Of a stretch of 64,000 bases of DNA, positions 24,969 to 37,967 are shown one piece after another. The stretch is from positions 394,001 to 458,000 of the forward strand of contig NW_024881976.1 of assembly GCF_019059575.1 (NCBI RefSeq), in the 5' to 3' direction. The notes beneath the pieces were generated by a model. It did no database searches, was not told where the DNA came from, and saw nothing but the letters and a program-made list of their open reading frames with translations. The first letter of the stretch is position 1; every line of letters begins with the position of its first letter. The translations under genes and the position numbers were made by a program. This DNA is from Amphibalanus amphitrite. Taxonomy: Eukaryota; Arthropoda; Thecostraca; Balanomorpha; Balanidae.

Positions 24969-26151
24969 CCCGCGCGGGGCTGGGGGGGGGGGGGGTAAAT
25001 TTTACCCCCCCCTCGCGAATTTTTGCGATATCTCAAAAACGGCGGCGCGCAGCGCCGCCAAACTTTCAGTACCTTTTCTTACATCAATTTGACACGTTCC
25101 CTGAAAATTTGAGCGAAATCCGTCGGAAATTTTTTGAGAAATTGACGTTTTAGTGACGTCATGTTCGCCATTTTCGCCTCAAAAACGGCAAAAGTTCAAA
25201 CGCCGCTAACATCTTCATTTTTAAAGGAATCAAGACGTAACAAAAAAGGTTATACGTCATTTTACTTAGTCTACCAAATGGCTATCTCGGTTTTTTGAAA
25301 ATTTTGGATTTTGGCCTAAATTTTTTCAAAAAACTGATTTTTTTGGGAAAATCATTATAAAATCCAAAATTTTGAGTCTATCGAAGAAACCGGAATATAT
25401 GTCAGAGAAGTGGTCTATGTGCACCTACATACCAAATTTTAGAAGAATCAGTTCAAAAATGTGGGAGTTATTCAAAATTTTATGACGTCACGACACACAA
25501 AATTTTTGAAAAATGACTTTTTTGGAAGTTCTAGACCTCGTACGGAAACAAAAATAGCACCATTCGATTCGCCGTGAAAAACTGCATCAGATAGACACCT
25601 TTTTAGGCCTTAACAACCAACTTCAAAATTTGACCTCACTTGACCTGACCTTGACCTGACCTCGACCTGAAGTTCATCCAGAGGTGGTCCATATCACTTA
25701 TTGAGTGTGCCTATTGAATTCTATTAGTAAAATGACCCATAAAACATGTGTCGCACATGCCCTTTTCTATATTTTGTTTTTTGGTGACCTGACCTGACCT
25801 GACCTGACCTTGACCTTGACCTCTGAATGATATTGTATGCAACGAATATTGTCTTGGTAGCCTAAGAACACGTTTTGGGCGATCAGTCTCAGTCCATGAC
25901 TCCATTCTTCGGCGACTACGGTGCAAGGCCGATATTGTAGAAACTTGCAATTTGTACCCTTGACCTGACCTTGACCTTGACCTCAAACTTTAAATTAAAT
26001 ACATGTTTTTAGTAGTTCGTGATGAGAGCTTTCGATTGGCAATTGAATTTTCCAAATCGGACCATTAGTTCGGGAGATAACAGGGGGGGGGGGGTAAAAT
26101 TTACCCCCCCCAGCCCCGCGCGTTCGGCTGGAGACCCCAGCCCCGCGCGGG
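24969..26151. mobile_element. TTAA-flanked hairpin-end element 3
   Basis: TTAA at 24965 and 26152. TIR CCCGCGCGGGGCTGGGG. Subterminal hairpin GGGGGTAAA/TTTACCCCC at both ends. Right-end duplication of CCAGCCCCGCGCG before the terminal copy. CGGCGGCGCGCAGCGCCGCC at 25040-25059 as in element 1. No transposase. Confidence 0.83.
25631..25992. promoter_or_regulatory. Dense TGACCT/AGGTCA half-site clusters
   Basis: 25631-25670, 25785-25822 and 25969-25992 are chains of TGACCTGACC and TGACCTTGACCT. AGGTCA is the nuclear-receptor half-site and TCAAGGTCA the monomer site of FTZ-F1/ERR-type receptors. These could bind receptors, but the motif also behaves as a simple repeat across the element family. 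Confidence 0.4.
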
Positions 26152-26155
26152 TTAA

Positions 26156-26743
26156 GCGTAGGTTTTGCCCTTCCGGCTATATCTTTTTGGTCTTCAGCTT
26201 TGTGAGCTTGATTTTGAAGGTGTGACCAATTTATTCGTATAGCTCCCTTCCATGATTATGGAAAATGGTTTGATCGTATGCCGGCTAGTTTCGGAGAAAT
26301 TAAAAGAAAACCTCAAAATTCGCCGTTTGGGACATTCTGACCGCGGCTTCCCTGCAGTCGCCTATGACTACAGTGGCGCCGCCCAACGAGTAGGACGCTG
26401 AAACACAGAGGCATGAATGAATCCAGCGCGTGGGAACGGTGGATAGAGGCGGGACTCGGCAGAGGCTATCACTGCGGCCCGCGCAGGGCGTCCTTGGACA
26501 GCGGGCGAGCCTTCGGGCGGTAAGGCCAGAGGTCACGACAGCCAGGCGCTGTTTTGGTATGAAGGGAGGGGAGGCGCTCGCCTCAGTCAACTCAGCCGGT
26601 TTGGTGGTAGTGGTGGTGGTGTGTGTGTGTGGGGGGGGGGGGGGGGGGGGGCTGGCGAGAGGGGCTAGAACGAACGGGATAAAATAGAATGGAAATGTTG
26701 TGCCATGGTCAAATTACAACATTGTTTACCTAATAAGCATTTA
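26156..26743. other. Spacer between two TTAA elements
   Basis: No gene recognised. It contains a GTG repeat and then a G run of about 20 (26600-26650). Confidence 0.4.
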
Positions 26744-26747
26744 TCAA

Positions 26748-27968
26748 CCCGTGACCGCCTGGGGGGGGGGTCGGATCCGACCCCCCCCCCCTCCGTTTTT
26801 CTTTAATAACTTATGAACCGCTTACGCTATCAACTTGAAACTTGACATACCTTCTCCCCCATCAATTTACCCCATCAATTACGTCTCCTGTGTAATTTTT
26901 AAGAAAATTTTTCCTTTTTTTTAGATATATCGATTTTAGTGATGTAACTACATGGCGTTTTCAGTCAAAAAGTGGTAAATGTTTAAAAAATCGCCAAAAA
27001 TCGAGGTTTAAAGCAAATTGCAAATTAAAGACATGAATAGACGCAGCTCAAGGAGATCTTTTAAATGGCTATCTCGGATTTTCCATAAAATGCGTTTTTC
27101 ACCCCTAAAAATTCAAAAACTATGTTTTTTGGAAAACTGCTAATAAAATCCAAAATTTTGGGAATTTCCAAAAAACCCGAATATATGTTATAGAGCTCTA
27201 TAAGAACATTAGACATCCCAAATTTCAACTTTCTATCTTGATTTTTGACCCCAAAATTGTAAAAATAGCTCCAACATGCATAGGGCATGGTGACGTTATA
27301 AGCATTTTCGTGAATTAGAGGCACTTCTGAACATCGCACGTTAAAACAAATGGCACCACTAGATTCCTGGGACAAAGCTCGTCTAGAAAAGTGCATTTTT
27401 ATGTCAAAAATAAGAAGTTGAAAAATTGACTTTTTTCTTAGCCCTCGTTTAGTTATGTATGGTATAAACGATTTCTATGCTTTCAATGCACACTTATCAC
27501 CAGCACAGTGACTTGGGGTCACATATAACCATTACTATCGGATTCGGCGTGAAAAATAAGCAATAAAACATGTGTCGCACGCCCATGTGGCAGAAAGTGA
27601 AAACCGTGACCTTTCGTGACCTGACCTGACCTTGACCCGTACTTAGTATGACCCCTATACGCACATGGTACCTTTACTAGGCCTTTGAGGTCGTTTTTGG
27701 TGAGTTTCGAGCAGCAGCTATCGATTCCGCTGTCCGTAAGCCTAATCATGCAAAACTCCAGAATTTGACCTTTGACCTGACCTTGACCCGAAAGTTGACC
27801 TCAATCTTAAAATCTTTAGAGTGCCTTTGGAAGGTCTCGTAGAGACCTTTCGAACGCCGCCTCGCGGGGCTCGATACGACCATTGGTACTCGAGATAACA
27901 CGGGGGGTCGGATCCGACCCCCCCCCCCAGGCTGTCGTGCGTACGGAAATAGCCCAGGCGGTGCCGGG
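26748..27968. mobile_element. TTAA-flanked hairpin-end element 4
   Basis: The left flank is TCAA (26744, one change from TTAA) and the right flank TTAA (27969). TIR CCCGTGACCGCCTGGG at the left, CCCAGGCGGTGCCGGG at the right. The subterminal hairpin is the perfect GGGGTCGGATCCGACCCC at both ends. The right end has a diverged extra CCCAGGC copy before the end. The interior has TGACCTGACC chains. Confidence 0.78.
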
Positions 27969-27972
27969 TTAA

Positions 27973-28785
27973 CCAGTAAAACGCCTTTTGGGCGAAGAAC
28001 GAGCGAGCAAGATAGTGAGTCCTGCACGTGCGCATGGGCGAGAGGGTACTTCCAACGGGCTTGTGCAAAGTACCCTTCCAACCGGTCGCTAGCGGTGTGC
28101 CAAATTTCAACGCAATCGGCCCAGCCGTTCCTGAGATCTGGAAGCGGTATTCTGCACGTGCGCACGTGCAAGCGGGGTCCAAACTGACTTTTGCACGGCA
28201 CCCTACTAACTGGTCCCCAACCGTGTACCAAATTTGAGCGCAATCGGCCCAGCCGTTCTCGAGATCTGGGAGCGCCCCCTGCACGTGCGCACGTGCTGTA
28301 GCACCCCAACATTAACACATGCAGATGAATTATCTGATGGAGACCTAACTGTGTACCGAGTTTCAATTCAATCGGCCCAACCGTTGTGCCGTTATTGAGG
28401 TTACAATTTTGGGGGTTCTTAAAAAATGTCCAACTTTACCACGCGCCACGTGCGGTGGTTGGCAAGAACGCATGGTGGCCATCACACCACAGAACTTTTA
28501 CGTCCAAGTGACATTCAGTAAAGAAGACCGCTTGTCAATCGGATGTCCCGTTCCTAAGATATTAGCTTTTGAAGAGCGTCCCCACGGCCGGCCGCTCATA
28601 CTCAGGATTTTCCCTTAATTCAGTATGAACTCGCTCGCTCGCTGCGCTCGCTCGTAACTACACCAGTATAACGCCTTTTGGGGCGACTAACGGAGCGAGC
28701 GAGAGGGTGGGCCTTGCACGTGCAAAATTTCGAGGGGGTACCTCCAACTGACTTGTGCACGGCACCCTTCTAACCGGTCTCTAGC
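27973..28785. repeat. Dispersed CAATCGGCCCAG repeats, decayed
   Basis: 28030-28300 has two copies of the AATCGGCCCAGCCGTTCTC/CACGTGCGCACGTG block. 28600-28660 has the CGCTCGCTGCGCTCGCTCG motif that recurs at 33463-33488. Nothing coding. Confidence 0.6.
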
Positions 28786-29290
28786 GATGTGCCAAATTTG
28801 AGCACAATCGGCCCAGCCGTTCTCGAGATCTGGAAGCGGCTCCCTGCACGTGCGCATGTGCAAAATGGGTCCCAACTGACTTGTGCACGGCACCCTACTA
28901 ACTGGTCCCTAACCGTGTACCAAATTTGAGCGCTATCAGTCCAGCCGTTCTCGAGATCTGGAAACGACCCCTGCACGTGCGCACGTGCAGCAGCACCCTA
29001 ACTCTGGCACATGGATATGCATTGCCTTGGGTGCCTAGCGATGTGCCAAATTTGAGCTTAATCGGCCCAGCCGTTCTCGAGATCTGGAAGCGGCACCCTG
29101 CACGTGCGCATGTGCAAAATGGGTCCCAACTGACTTGTGCACGGCACCCTACTAACTGGTCCCTAACCGTGTACCAAATTTGAGCGCTATCAGTCCAGCC
29201 GTTCTCGAGATCTGGAAACGACCCCTGCACGTGCGCACGTGCAGCAGCACCCCAACTCTGGCACATGGATATGCATTGCCTTGGGTGCCT
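28786..29290 (+). repeat. Tandem duplication, 254-bp period
   Basis: GATGTGCCAAATTTGAGC through ATGCATTGCCTTGGGTGCCT occurs at 28786 and 29040 almost unchanged; each copy itself holds two CAATCGG/CTATCAG...CCAGCCGTTCTC sub-blocks. Confidence 0.88.
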
Positions 29291-29336
29291 ACCACAGGGG
29301 AGCACTGCCGCTTCAACCCTATATTATATAAAACTT

Positions 29337-32055
29337 GAGGGACAGCATTACGCGCAGCGTAATAAATCAATTTTCATTAAAATCGGCCCAGTAGCGGCCG
29401 AGTTATGGCCAGAATAAATTTGGCGTCTCCTCTTGGCCGGCAGTGCCCTGTTCCGGTATTCATTGCCAAAGGTCAGTGACCTTCCGGCTCTGATTTCGCT
29501 CAGTTTTGCAAGCGAAGAAACTGAGCCTAAGGCGCGTGCTCTCTGATCGGCGCCGGCCGCGGCCCAAAATCCCGATAAGATGCGCCCACCACGTGCACAC
29601 CGCTACACGCACCCCCTCCAAAATTTAGTACGACAAACAGATGCGCGCGTCCGACTTTAGTCCAAAATTCCACCCCCGTAGCCCGCACCGTTCCGGAGCA
29701 ATAGCCCGCCAAGCGTGACTGACGCGTTACGTACAGACATTTTGATTTTTATATATGTAAACTAGAGGGACAGCATTACGCGCAGCGTAAAGAGGGACAG
29801 CATTACGTGCTGCGTAATAAATCAAGTTTCAATAAAATCGGCCCAGTAGCGGCCGAGTTATGGCCAGAATAAATTGGGCGTCTCCTCCTGGCCGGCGGTG
29901 CCCTGTTCCGGTATTCATTGCCAAAGGTCAACGACCTGCCGGCTCTGTTTCCGCTCACTTTTGCAAGCGAAGAAACTGAGCCTAAGGCGCGTGCTCTCTG
30001 CTCGGCGCCAGCCGCAGCCCAAAATCCCGCAAAGATGCGCCCGCCACGTGCAAACCGCCGAGCGCACCCCCTCCAAAATTTAATACAACAAACAGATGCA
30101 CGCGTCCGACTTACGTCGAAAATTTCACCCCCGTAGCTCGCACAGTTCCACAGCAATAGCCCTTAAAGCGTGACTGACGCGTCACATACGAACATTTTGA
30201 TTTTTATATATGTAACTAGAGGGACAGCATTACGCGCAGCGTAATAAATCGATTTTCATTAAAATCGGCCCAGTAGCGGCCGAGTTATTGCCAGAATAAA
30301 TTTGGCGTCTCCTCTTGGCCGGCGGTGCCCTGTTCCGGTATTCATTGCCAAAGGTCAGTGACCTTCCGTCTCTGATTTCGCTCAGTTTTGCAAGCGAAGA
30401 AACTGAGCCTAAGGCGCGTGGCTCTCTGATCGGCGCCGGCCGCGGCCTAAAATCCCGCAAAGATGCGCCCGCCACGTGCAAACCACCGAACCCACCCCCA
30501 CCAAAATTCAATACGACAAACAGATGCACGCGTCCGACTTGCGTCGAAAATTTCACCCCCGTAGCCCGTACCGTTCCACAGTAATAGCCCGCCAAGCGTG
30601 ACTGACGCGTTACATACGTACAGACATTTTGATTTTTATATATGTAAACTAGAGGGACAGCATTACGTGCAGCGTAATAAATCAAGTTTCAATAAAATCG
30701 GCCCAGTAGCGGCCGAGTTATGGCCAGAATAAATTTGTCGTCTCCTCCTGGCCGGCGGTGCTCTGTTCCGGTATTCATTGCCAAAGGTCAGTGACCTTCC
30801 GGCTCTGACTTCCCTCAGTTTTGAAAGCGAAGAAACTGAGCCTAAGGCGCGTGCCGTCTGCTCGGCGCCGGCCGCGGCCCAAAATCCCGCAAAGATGCGC
30901 CCGCCACGTGCAAACCGCCGAGCGCACCCTCGCCAAAATTTAATACGACAAACAGATGCACGCGTCCGACTTGCGCCCAAAATTTCACCCCCGTAGCCCG
31001 CACCGTTCCACAGCAATAGCCCGCCAAGCGTGACTGACGCGTCACATACATACATACATACATACGGACGTTTTGATTTTTATATATGTGAACTAGAGGG
31101 ACAGCATTACGCGCAGCGTAAAGAGGGACAGCATTAAGCGCAGCGTAATAAACCAAGTTTCATTGCAATCGGCCCAGTAGCGGCCGAGTTATGGCCAGAA
31201 TAAATTTGGCGTCTCCTCCTGGCCGGCGGTGCCCTGTTCCGGTATTCATTGCCAAAGGTCAGTGACCTTCCGGCTCTGATTTCACCCAGTTTTGGAAGCG
31301 AAGAAACTGAGGCTAATGCGCGTGCTCTCTGATCGGCGCCGGCCGCGGCCCAACATACGGCAAAGATGCGCCCGCCACGTGCAAGCCACCGAACCCACCC
31401 CCACCAAAATTTAATACAACAAACAGATGCACGCGTCCGACTTAAGTCCAAAATTTCACCCCCGTAGCCCGCACCGTTCCAGAGCAATAGCCCGCCAAGC
31501 GTGACTGACGCGTCACATACATACGTACATACATACATACATACATACGGACGTTTTGATTTTTATATATGTGACTAGAGGGACAGCATTACGCGCAGCG
31601 TAAAGAGGGACAGCATTACGCGCAGCGTAATAAATCAATTTTCACTAAAATCGGCCCAGCAGTGGTCGAGTTATTGCCAGAATTAATTTGACGTCTCCTC
31701 CTGGCCGGCGGTGCTCTGTTCCGGTATTCATTGCCAAAGGTCAGTGACCTGCCGGCTCTGATTTCCCTCAGTTTTGCAGCGAAGAAACTGAGCCTAAGGC
31801 GCGTGCTCTCTGCTCGGCGCCGGCCGCGGCCCAAAATCCCGCAAAGATGCGCCCGCCACGTGCAAACCACCGAACCCACCCCCACCAAAATTTAATACAA
31901 CAAACAGATGCACGCGTCCGACTTACGTCGAAAATTTCACCCCCGTAGCCCGCACCGTTCCAGAGCAATAGCCCGCCAAGCGTGACTGACGCGTCACATA
32001 CATACGTACATACATACATACATACATACGGACGTTTTGATTTTTATATATGTAG
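29337..32055 (+). repeat. Satellite array, six units of 428-482 bp
   Basis: Units begin GAGGGACAGCATTACGCGCA at about 29337, 29765, 30219, 30652, 31096 and 31578. Units 2, 5 and 6 have a 27-bp duplication of this start. Each holds AATCGGCCCAGTAGCGGCCG, CGGCGCCGGCCGCGGCC and ends TTTTGATTTTTATATATGT. Length differences come partly from CATA repeats before the end. ORFs in the array are repeat products. Confidence 0.92.
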
Positions 32056-32062
32056 ATAATAT

Positions 32063-32087
32063 AACGGCCAATATATAATATTGGCCG
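32063..32087. repeat. 25-bp imperfect palindrome at the satellite border
   Basis: ACGGCCAATATATAATATTG and onward GCCGT form a palindrome between the satellite and the next TIR element. Confidence 0.7.
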
Positions 32088-32088
32088 T

Positions 32089-33157
32089 AGTGTCTAACGG
32101 TGGCGGCCATATTGCGCAGACCAGGAACCGGCTGCCGCCTGTGTTGAGGAATAGGGAATTCGGGACCTCGATTTACGTTTGCTGCCGCCGCATCCGTTAC
32201 GTTCAAGTTACGTAGATACGGAGCCCGGTATCTTACGCAGAATTGAGTGGGGAACACGATCGTTTCTTCAGAATTCCTCAAATTCACTCGCCGGACCTAC
32301 ATTTGCCCCGGCCGAGGGGGTTGATTGAACCCACCTCACTGATGCGCCGCTAATTTAACTAGAATTAAGCGGTAAAGTGGTCGTTTGCGACAAAGTATAA
32401 TGCAGAGTGACTGGTAGGAACTCACTGTAAAGGTCCCGGGTCAACCGGTGACCTTTGAGGTCAGGTCAAGTGATCTAAGGCACGGGTTCGGTTTTTGGTA
32501 AATAACTTCGCCAAAAATGGCCGTAGAGTCGCGATTTTGGCATCATCGTGTTCAGCTAGCTCAGGCGCATCGAGTGATATAATTTTTGTTCGGGTCAGGT
32601 CAACTTAGGGTGTTGACCTCAGGTCAAGGTCAGGTCAGCACCCCCAGGTCACGAAGTTGGTCGAAAGAGGTCATGTCGCATATCATTCGATTCGGCAGGT
32701 CTTCCTGAGTCCATTGGTGGCTTTCCCGACTCGCTAGCTCAGTTTAATCGGGAGTTATTGAAGAAAAACTGTGACCCTTGTGACGTCACAAATGACGTCA
32801 CGCAAGGGCAACAATGCAAATATGAAGCATAGAATCTTGCAAGGAGTGCATGAAATCATGATTCTATATGCTTGAGATAGTTTCAGATCATTCTCGGCGC
32901 CAAAATAGCAATTTTCATATTTCCCTATTGACTTATAAGGGTTTAACGTATTAGTTCCTTGTATCTGAGAATTTTTTAGGATTTCATCTTATTCTCCACT
33001 CAATTCTGCGTAAGATGCCGGGTTCCGTGTCCACATAGATTGAACGTAACGGATGCAGCGACCGCAAACGTAAATCGAGGTCCCGAATTCCCTATTCCCC
33101 AACACAGGCGGCGGCCGCTTCCTGGGCTGCGCAACATGGCGGCACCGTTGGACACCA
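32089..33157. mobile_element. Non-autonomous element with ~164-bp TIRs
   Basis: 32089-32252 and 32994-33157 are inverted copies (GGGAATTCGGGACCTCGATT, ATCCGTTACGTTCAA, TCTTACGCAGAATTGAGTGG). The interior 32400-32960 is rich in AGGTCA and TGACGTCA and is found inverted at about 55090-55640. No transposase. Confidence 0.75.
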
Positions 33158-33814
33158 TCTGGCGGCCGATGCGCCTTCCACATTATAGAGTTCAGTGGTG
33201 CCTACCTACATGCCAACTTTCAGCGCAATCGGCCCAGTAGTTACCGAGATATTGCAACTATTACAAAAGTGACACCTCTTCGTTTTGCACGTGGCACGTG
33301 CATAAGGGGTCACCCACATGCATCGAGAATCGTCCAATACTTGGTAGAAGGAATGAAGCTACCCTACAAAAATTACCGCATGTAAATCGGTCACGTGGTT
33401 GCTGAGATATAAGCGTCGCAGAATCGTGACCACGGCCGGCCGGCCCCGTTATTCCACGTAAGACTCCGCTCGCTTCGCTCGCTCCGTAATTACGAAAAAA
33501 CCCACCATATTAAATTGAGAAATATACAGGAGATGTTATTTTTCGATATTACCGTTTACTTTTGATGGAAACTCTACTTGTTATTAGGGGTGATAAAATG
33601 AACCCCTCTCCTTGGTTTTTTTATGAATAACTCGCGTAAATAGTGGCGAATAGCAGCGAAGCTTTCAGTGCCGTAAGTTATTTTTCTCGCCATAAGTAAA
33701 TAAATACCCATGCGATCATAAGTCAGGATAAGTTCAGGCCATCTGCAATTGGAAGTTTACACCTACCCTGAGAATTCAATGACCGTGACCAAAATGACCT
33801 TTGGTCTGAGACCA
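33158..33814. other. Decayed CAATCGGCCCAG repeat, then nothing recognised
   Basis: 33215-33490 carries AGCGCAATCGGCCCAGTAGT and CGCTCGCTTCGCTCGCTCCG. The remainder is AT-rich with no gene. Confidence 0.45.
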
Positions 33815-34022
33815 GTTTTTAGCACGATATAGGAAACAAACTCAGGCTACGGACATTTTATTCTTTAAAAAAAACATCCATGCGAATTCGAAACGGTAAA
33901 ACATACATTGATCGATGAGCACATTTTTTATTCTTTGCAAAAAATTATACAGGTTCACTCACTGATCCAAAGTGACCTGTGGGCTGCAGCCTGTGGTCGA
34001 CCGGAGTGGCCGTGCTTAGAAT
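33815..34022 (+). repeat. Dispersed repeat, direct copy at 53779-53993
   Basis: Shared text includes CTCAGGCTACGGACATTTTA, CATGCGAATTCGAAACGGTA, GATCCAAAGTGACCTGTGGG and GTGGCCGTGCTTAGAATCT. Confidence 0.88.
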
Positions 34023-35922
34023 CTAAGGCTGGGGGGATCCATGTGATCGCAAGGCACCTCGCAGTTGCGATCAAACGTAAGTTGAATCGGAACAGATATT
34101 GGAGGGATCCATCACATCGTAGGCTAAGTAGATACGCAAGTTGTATCGCAAATGGTGAAGATACGAACTAACTTTACGAATCTTCTCGGTCGATCGGAAG
34201 GCCGATCGTAGCGAAGCTTTACCTCTTTCTCAAGTGAAAAATATAAGAAATTCTCAAAATTTTCACAAAACCGAAATATATGTTAAACAAATATGGTTGA
34301 TGAACACGTGTGCAAAATTTGAAGTCGATTTCTTCAAAAATGGCTGCGCTAGAGCGTTTTAAATTTACACGTTGAAAACGGTCACTTTCACGTCATTTTT
34401 GTAATTATTTTTTTTTCAGTTTTGAAGTTTAAAAAGTGTTTTGGTCAATTTTTCGCGTTAATTGCGAAAATCTGACCAAAACATGTATCGCACCATCAAT
34501 GATCCGATACGCCATCAGAGGCCGCGCCGCGGACATGTGGGCGCGGCCACGGTACATAGAATACTAGGTAACACCGGTTTGTCCGCTCAACACAGGGTCA
34601 ATGGTCACCACTTTCTTCAGCTGACGTCTGTGACCTTGAGCTGACCTAGGACGATAAACAGCTGACAATTTAAGCTATTTGGAACTCACTTGACAGCTGA
34701 AGAGCGTGATTTAAATTATAAATATTTGTCAGACACTGACAAAAGATATTATTCACCAATCATTTTTTAAGCACATTCTGTCATAAATTAGCTGACTCCC
34801 TCTGGTCTTCCACACGGCAGAAAATGCAAGTGCAAATTCTGTCGTCTTGAAGTGAACCAAACGCTTATGATACACATGATCGTTTCTCTCAGAGCACAAC
34901 GAAAACTGTGAGAAAACAAGAGAGAGTCGGACTCTACAAATGGATGATTTTGGAAGAAAAATAGCTGTATTTTTTCCTGTGGAAATGGTGACTTTGAAAA
35001 CATTGGCCATCAACTTTAAAATTGCCCCCAAATATGAAAATGTGTGAATTGACAAAACAGGCAATCTTGCTGTTTTTGCCCAAGTTTGTTCATGATTTAG
35101 AGAGATTCGATGCGAAAATGCCCTGATATATACTTTTGAAAGCGAGGTCTCGATCCGTGTATTAATTTTGATTTTTAATTTAACGCTAGTCCCACTTTTT
35201 CTTCCAAGAAAATATTTTTGTCAATTTTTCACTAATTCTTTTATGCGTCATTGCTTTAAAAATAAAGAGAGTCGGACCGTAATTCTTTCAAAATGACTGA
35301 TCGTGCTCAATATCTATCGAAATATATCAACAGATCCGTCAGACTCACTGGCTAAATATGTTTAAATTGCATTTTTCTTACTTTCTGCAGATTTTGCTGC
35401 AAAATTTTACTGTAGTTTAAGCTGCGTTTCCTGCAGATTGTGTTCACAGACCAATGGGAGACAAGTATTTCTTCATCAACAGGTTTATTCGCCACCAATT
35501 GGTCTAGCGGGTGTTTTTCGTATGCGCAGCTTATGTCACAGATGCGTAAGAACACGTTCACTATAAATCATTGTGGATGTCTTTTCAGAATATCAATCAG
35601 TATCAATATCAAAGGTCAATGTGTTTCGTTAGATTTGTGGCGGCGGGATTATCAATTACTTGATATCAGATTTTAATGGGGAGTGGTGTAATTCCCGCAC
35701 GACTGTTGACTTTCATTGTAATTGCCTGAGCTGGTTCCTGGGCCGCCTCAGATAGCAGGATGGTGTGTCAAGTATCAGCTTGACAGGAAGGTGGGTACCC
35801 AGACACTGAAATTTCTGTGTAATTTGCGCCAAAAATTAGGTACCTATCTGTGCGAAAATTAAGCCCTTTTTATATAAAGCACATGTGCACATCTACCGAT
35901 CAAGGCTATATCAAGGCTATGA
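34023..35922. other. No gene recognised
   Basis: Mostly AT-rich DNA. GATCCAT..GATCG motifs with two GGGGGATCCATGTGATCG / GAGGGATCCATCACATCG echoes at 34034 and 34112. 34720-35400 is low-complexity-like without coding potential. Confidence 0.35.
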
Positions 35923-35940
35923 TGCGCCGAATTCGGCGCA
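35923..35940. repeat. 18-bp perfect palindrome TGCGCCGAATTCGGCGCA
   Basis: It is followed by partial echoes (CGCCGGACATGCGC, TTTTCGGCGCAA, ATGCCGGACAT), in the manner of the palindrome-array elements. Confidence 0.75.
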
Positions 35941-36685
35941 TGCGAAGTTACGCCGGACATGCGCTGAAATTTTCGGCGCAATCCCGCCACTATGCCGGAC
36001 ATATTAGGCATAACGTGTATTATTTCTAGTCTGGTACAAAACAAAAATTAAACCTTACCTAACCCCATGTTGCATGTTCATATGAACTGTAGATTATATA
36101 TTTTTTTGAACAAATACCCGTCTTTCATCCTTTCAGCATACCTACAACCTACTAAACAGCCTTGGTATCAACCTAGCATTCATACTTTATCTGCACATAC
36201 ATATTGATATACATATGTGGTATGTTTTGTTCAGTAGGTTATAGGTAGTAGGTCAGCCGTCAGGTGCCTACATGCTATCATTTGTCATGCTTTGATTTCA
36301 GATGGTGTCTTGTGGGCTTTATAGTGGGCTTTGTGGCCCTCGTGCAAGGGTTAAGTGTTGATGCACATAATGCAATGTGTTTTTTCCATGGGCGCAGGAA
36401 CCTCACGTAAAGTTTGGGGGGGGGGGGGGCAGAGAACTTCAATGTCACTTTGTGGGAACCCTAATACCCCTTTGAACAAATTCTTTGCAGTTTCGTGCTC
36501 ATCGCACCTTGCCGAACCATTTCTTGCTCTTAGTTTTGAATTTAAATGAAAAATAAATATTTTACTTTAAAAATTAGCATAGCTGAAAAGTGGGGGCATG
36601 CCCCCCCCCCTCCGCCTATGGTTTTTCTTAATGGTACAAATCATCCACATTCATATGAGAAGGGTAGGTAGCTACCTAGTACCTA
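35941..36685. other. No gene; G-run/C-run repeat at 36388-36620
   Basis: CCATGGGCGCAGGAACCTCA leads to a G run at 36416, and GGGGGCATGCCCCCCCCC then CCGCCTATGG end at about 36619. They form rough inverted ends of a ~230-bp element of the common G-run type. Confidence 0.45.
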
Positions 36686-37967
36686 CCGGGTGTTGCAGAT
36701 AAATTGGGACAAATTTAAACTTCCTCTAAAAATACTATGTTTTGAGTGATTAAGATAATTTCTTGACATACTTATGGGTTAATGTATACTTTTCATGTTT
36801 CTGTAAGTTGCGTGGTAATTTTGAGTCGGCTGGTCACAGAACGTGGGTTTAACTAGACCGCTATCATTTTTTACCGCGCTGACATGCATGCAAATTTTTA
36901 TTTATGCCTCATCAAATGTCTAAAAGGAGTGTGTACAGAACAGACGTAAACCTTGGAGGAAGAAGGGATATTGACTCATCATCTTATGCCCATTGCATTG
37001 ATACCGACTGCTCCCTTGGTTTCCCAGGGGGGTTTAAAGGCAAAATTCAGTGAAATCAGAGGATCCCCGCGAAAACACTTGCGCGAGCTTACAGTGTAGG
37101 CAGCCGCGCCATGAGAAAGCGATATATCAGCACCTCATACATGTACTCTTATGCGTTAAGCCTATTAGCCTGTTAGCATAGATGTTCAAGCAGCTGTGAC
37201 GTTAATAGGAATGTTTCCTCTTGAAGGGCCTTGAGAGGCGAGCAAGCGCGTGCAGATTTTTTTCGACGATGATATCTCCATTACCGAATGTAAGAACAAC
37301 GCGCAAACACCATGTAACATCGCAGCCGGCCCAGAAGACGTGATCTTAGTTCCAAAAAGCATGCAACAGACATCAGTGACGGCGCTGCACGCGGTGACGC
37401 CTGACGGTCACGTGATGCCCCCCCTATTCAACAGAATCGGGAGGGGGTTCGCTATTACATAGTACATGACCATAATTCCGACGGTTCAAATGCGCAAGAT
37501 GGAAGAAGGCAACAGCCCGCATGAAGTGGTGCTCTTCTAGGAGTCGGCTCCCTGACATACAGTGAATTATATACAAAATCTCCTGAATCGGAGGATCCCA
37601 CGATCTGCGCCCAATGTAAAATGCCCCCTTCCCTATGAAACCTAAGCCCACACAACCTCTGCTTGCTGCAGCGTTTTTGCGGGTGAGTCGAGCAAACGTC
37701 CCCATGTGACTGCGGCGAGCCTCATCAGTGCCAGTCGGCTACAATTACGACCCATTCCAGACGGGAGGTCTCGCCGCGCGTGCGGCCGGTCCAGGCACCG
37801 ATTAGAACTGATGCATGTGGACCCCGGTGACCACATTTGGTGATAAATGTGTGAAATTGATGTGTCAATATGATATCCTAATTTGAAATGCCTATGCTTG
37901 CAAACTTTTAAGCTACGGCATTCTAAGTGCACATATGATTTTGTCCCAATTTACCTGCAACACCCTG
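36686..37967 (+). mobile_element. mariner-type transposon, 1,282 bp
   Basis: The ends are CCGGGTGTTGCAG and CTGCAACACCCTG. Pairing continues through AAATTGGGACAAA / TTTGTCCCAATTT, giving TIRs of about 30 bp. TA dinucleotides flank both ends (36684-36685 and 37968-37969), the Tc1/mariner target duplication. The length is the usual 1.3 kb of mariner elements. The inside holds a decayed transposase on the plus strand. Confidence 0.85.
36900..37860 (+). pseudogene. mariner transposase relic
   Basis: Reading all plus frames, pieces of a mariner-type transposase appear in order. About 37040-37100 gives a PRKHLREL-type N-terminal segment. 37249-37450 is open (70 codons) and reads FFDDDISITE, VPKSMQQTSVTALHAVTPDG and HVMPPLF, matching the family's FSDEK...VPKTK..SVMV.G.VT.DG..MPP block with the first catalytic Asp. 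A PPSL-NLSP piece near 37620 matches WPPSSPDLNPLD. Near 37800 a CGRSRHRLE piece matches the C-terminal region. Stops and frame changes separate the pieces and the second catalytic segment is broken, so it is dead. Confidence 0.6.

Noticed and set aside
28898-32019. Many minus-strand ORFs of 80-150 codons
   Set aside because: They repeat the same peptides once per satellite or tandem unit and have no domain.
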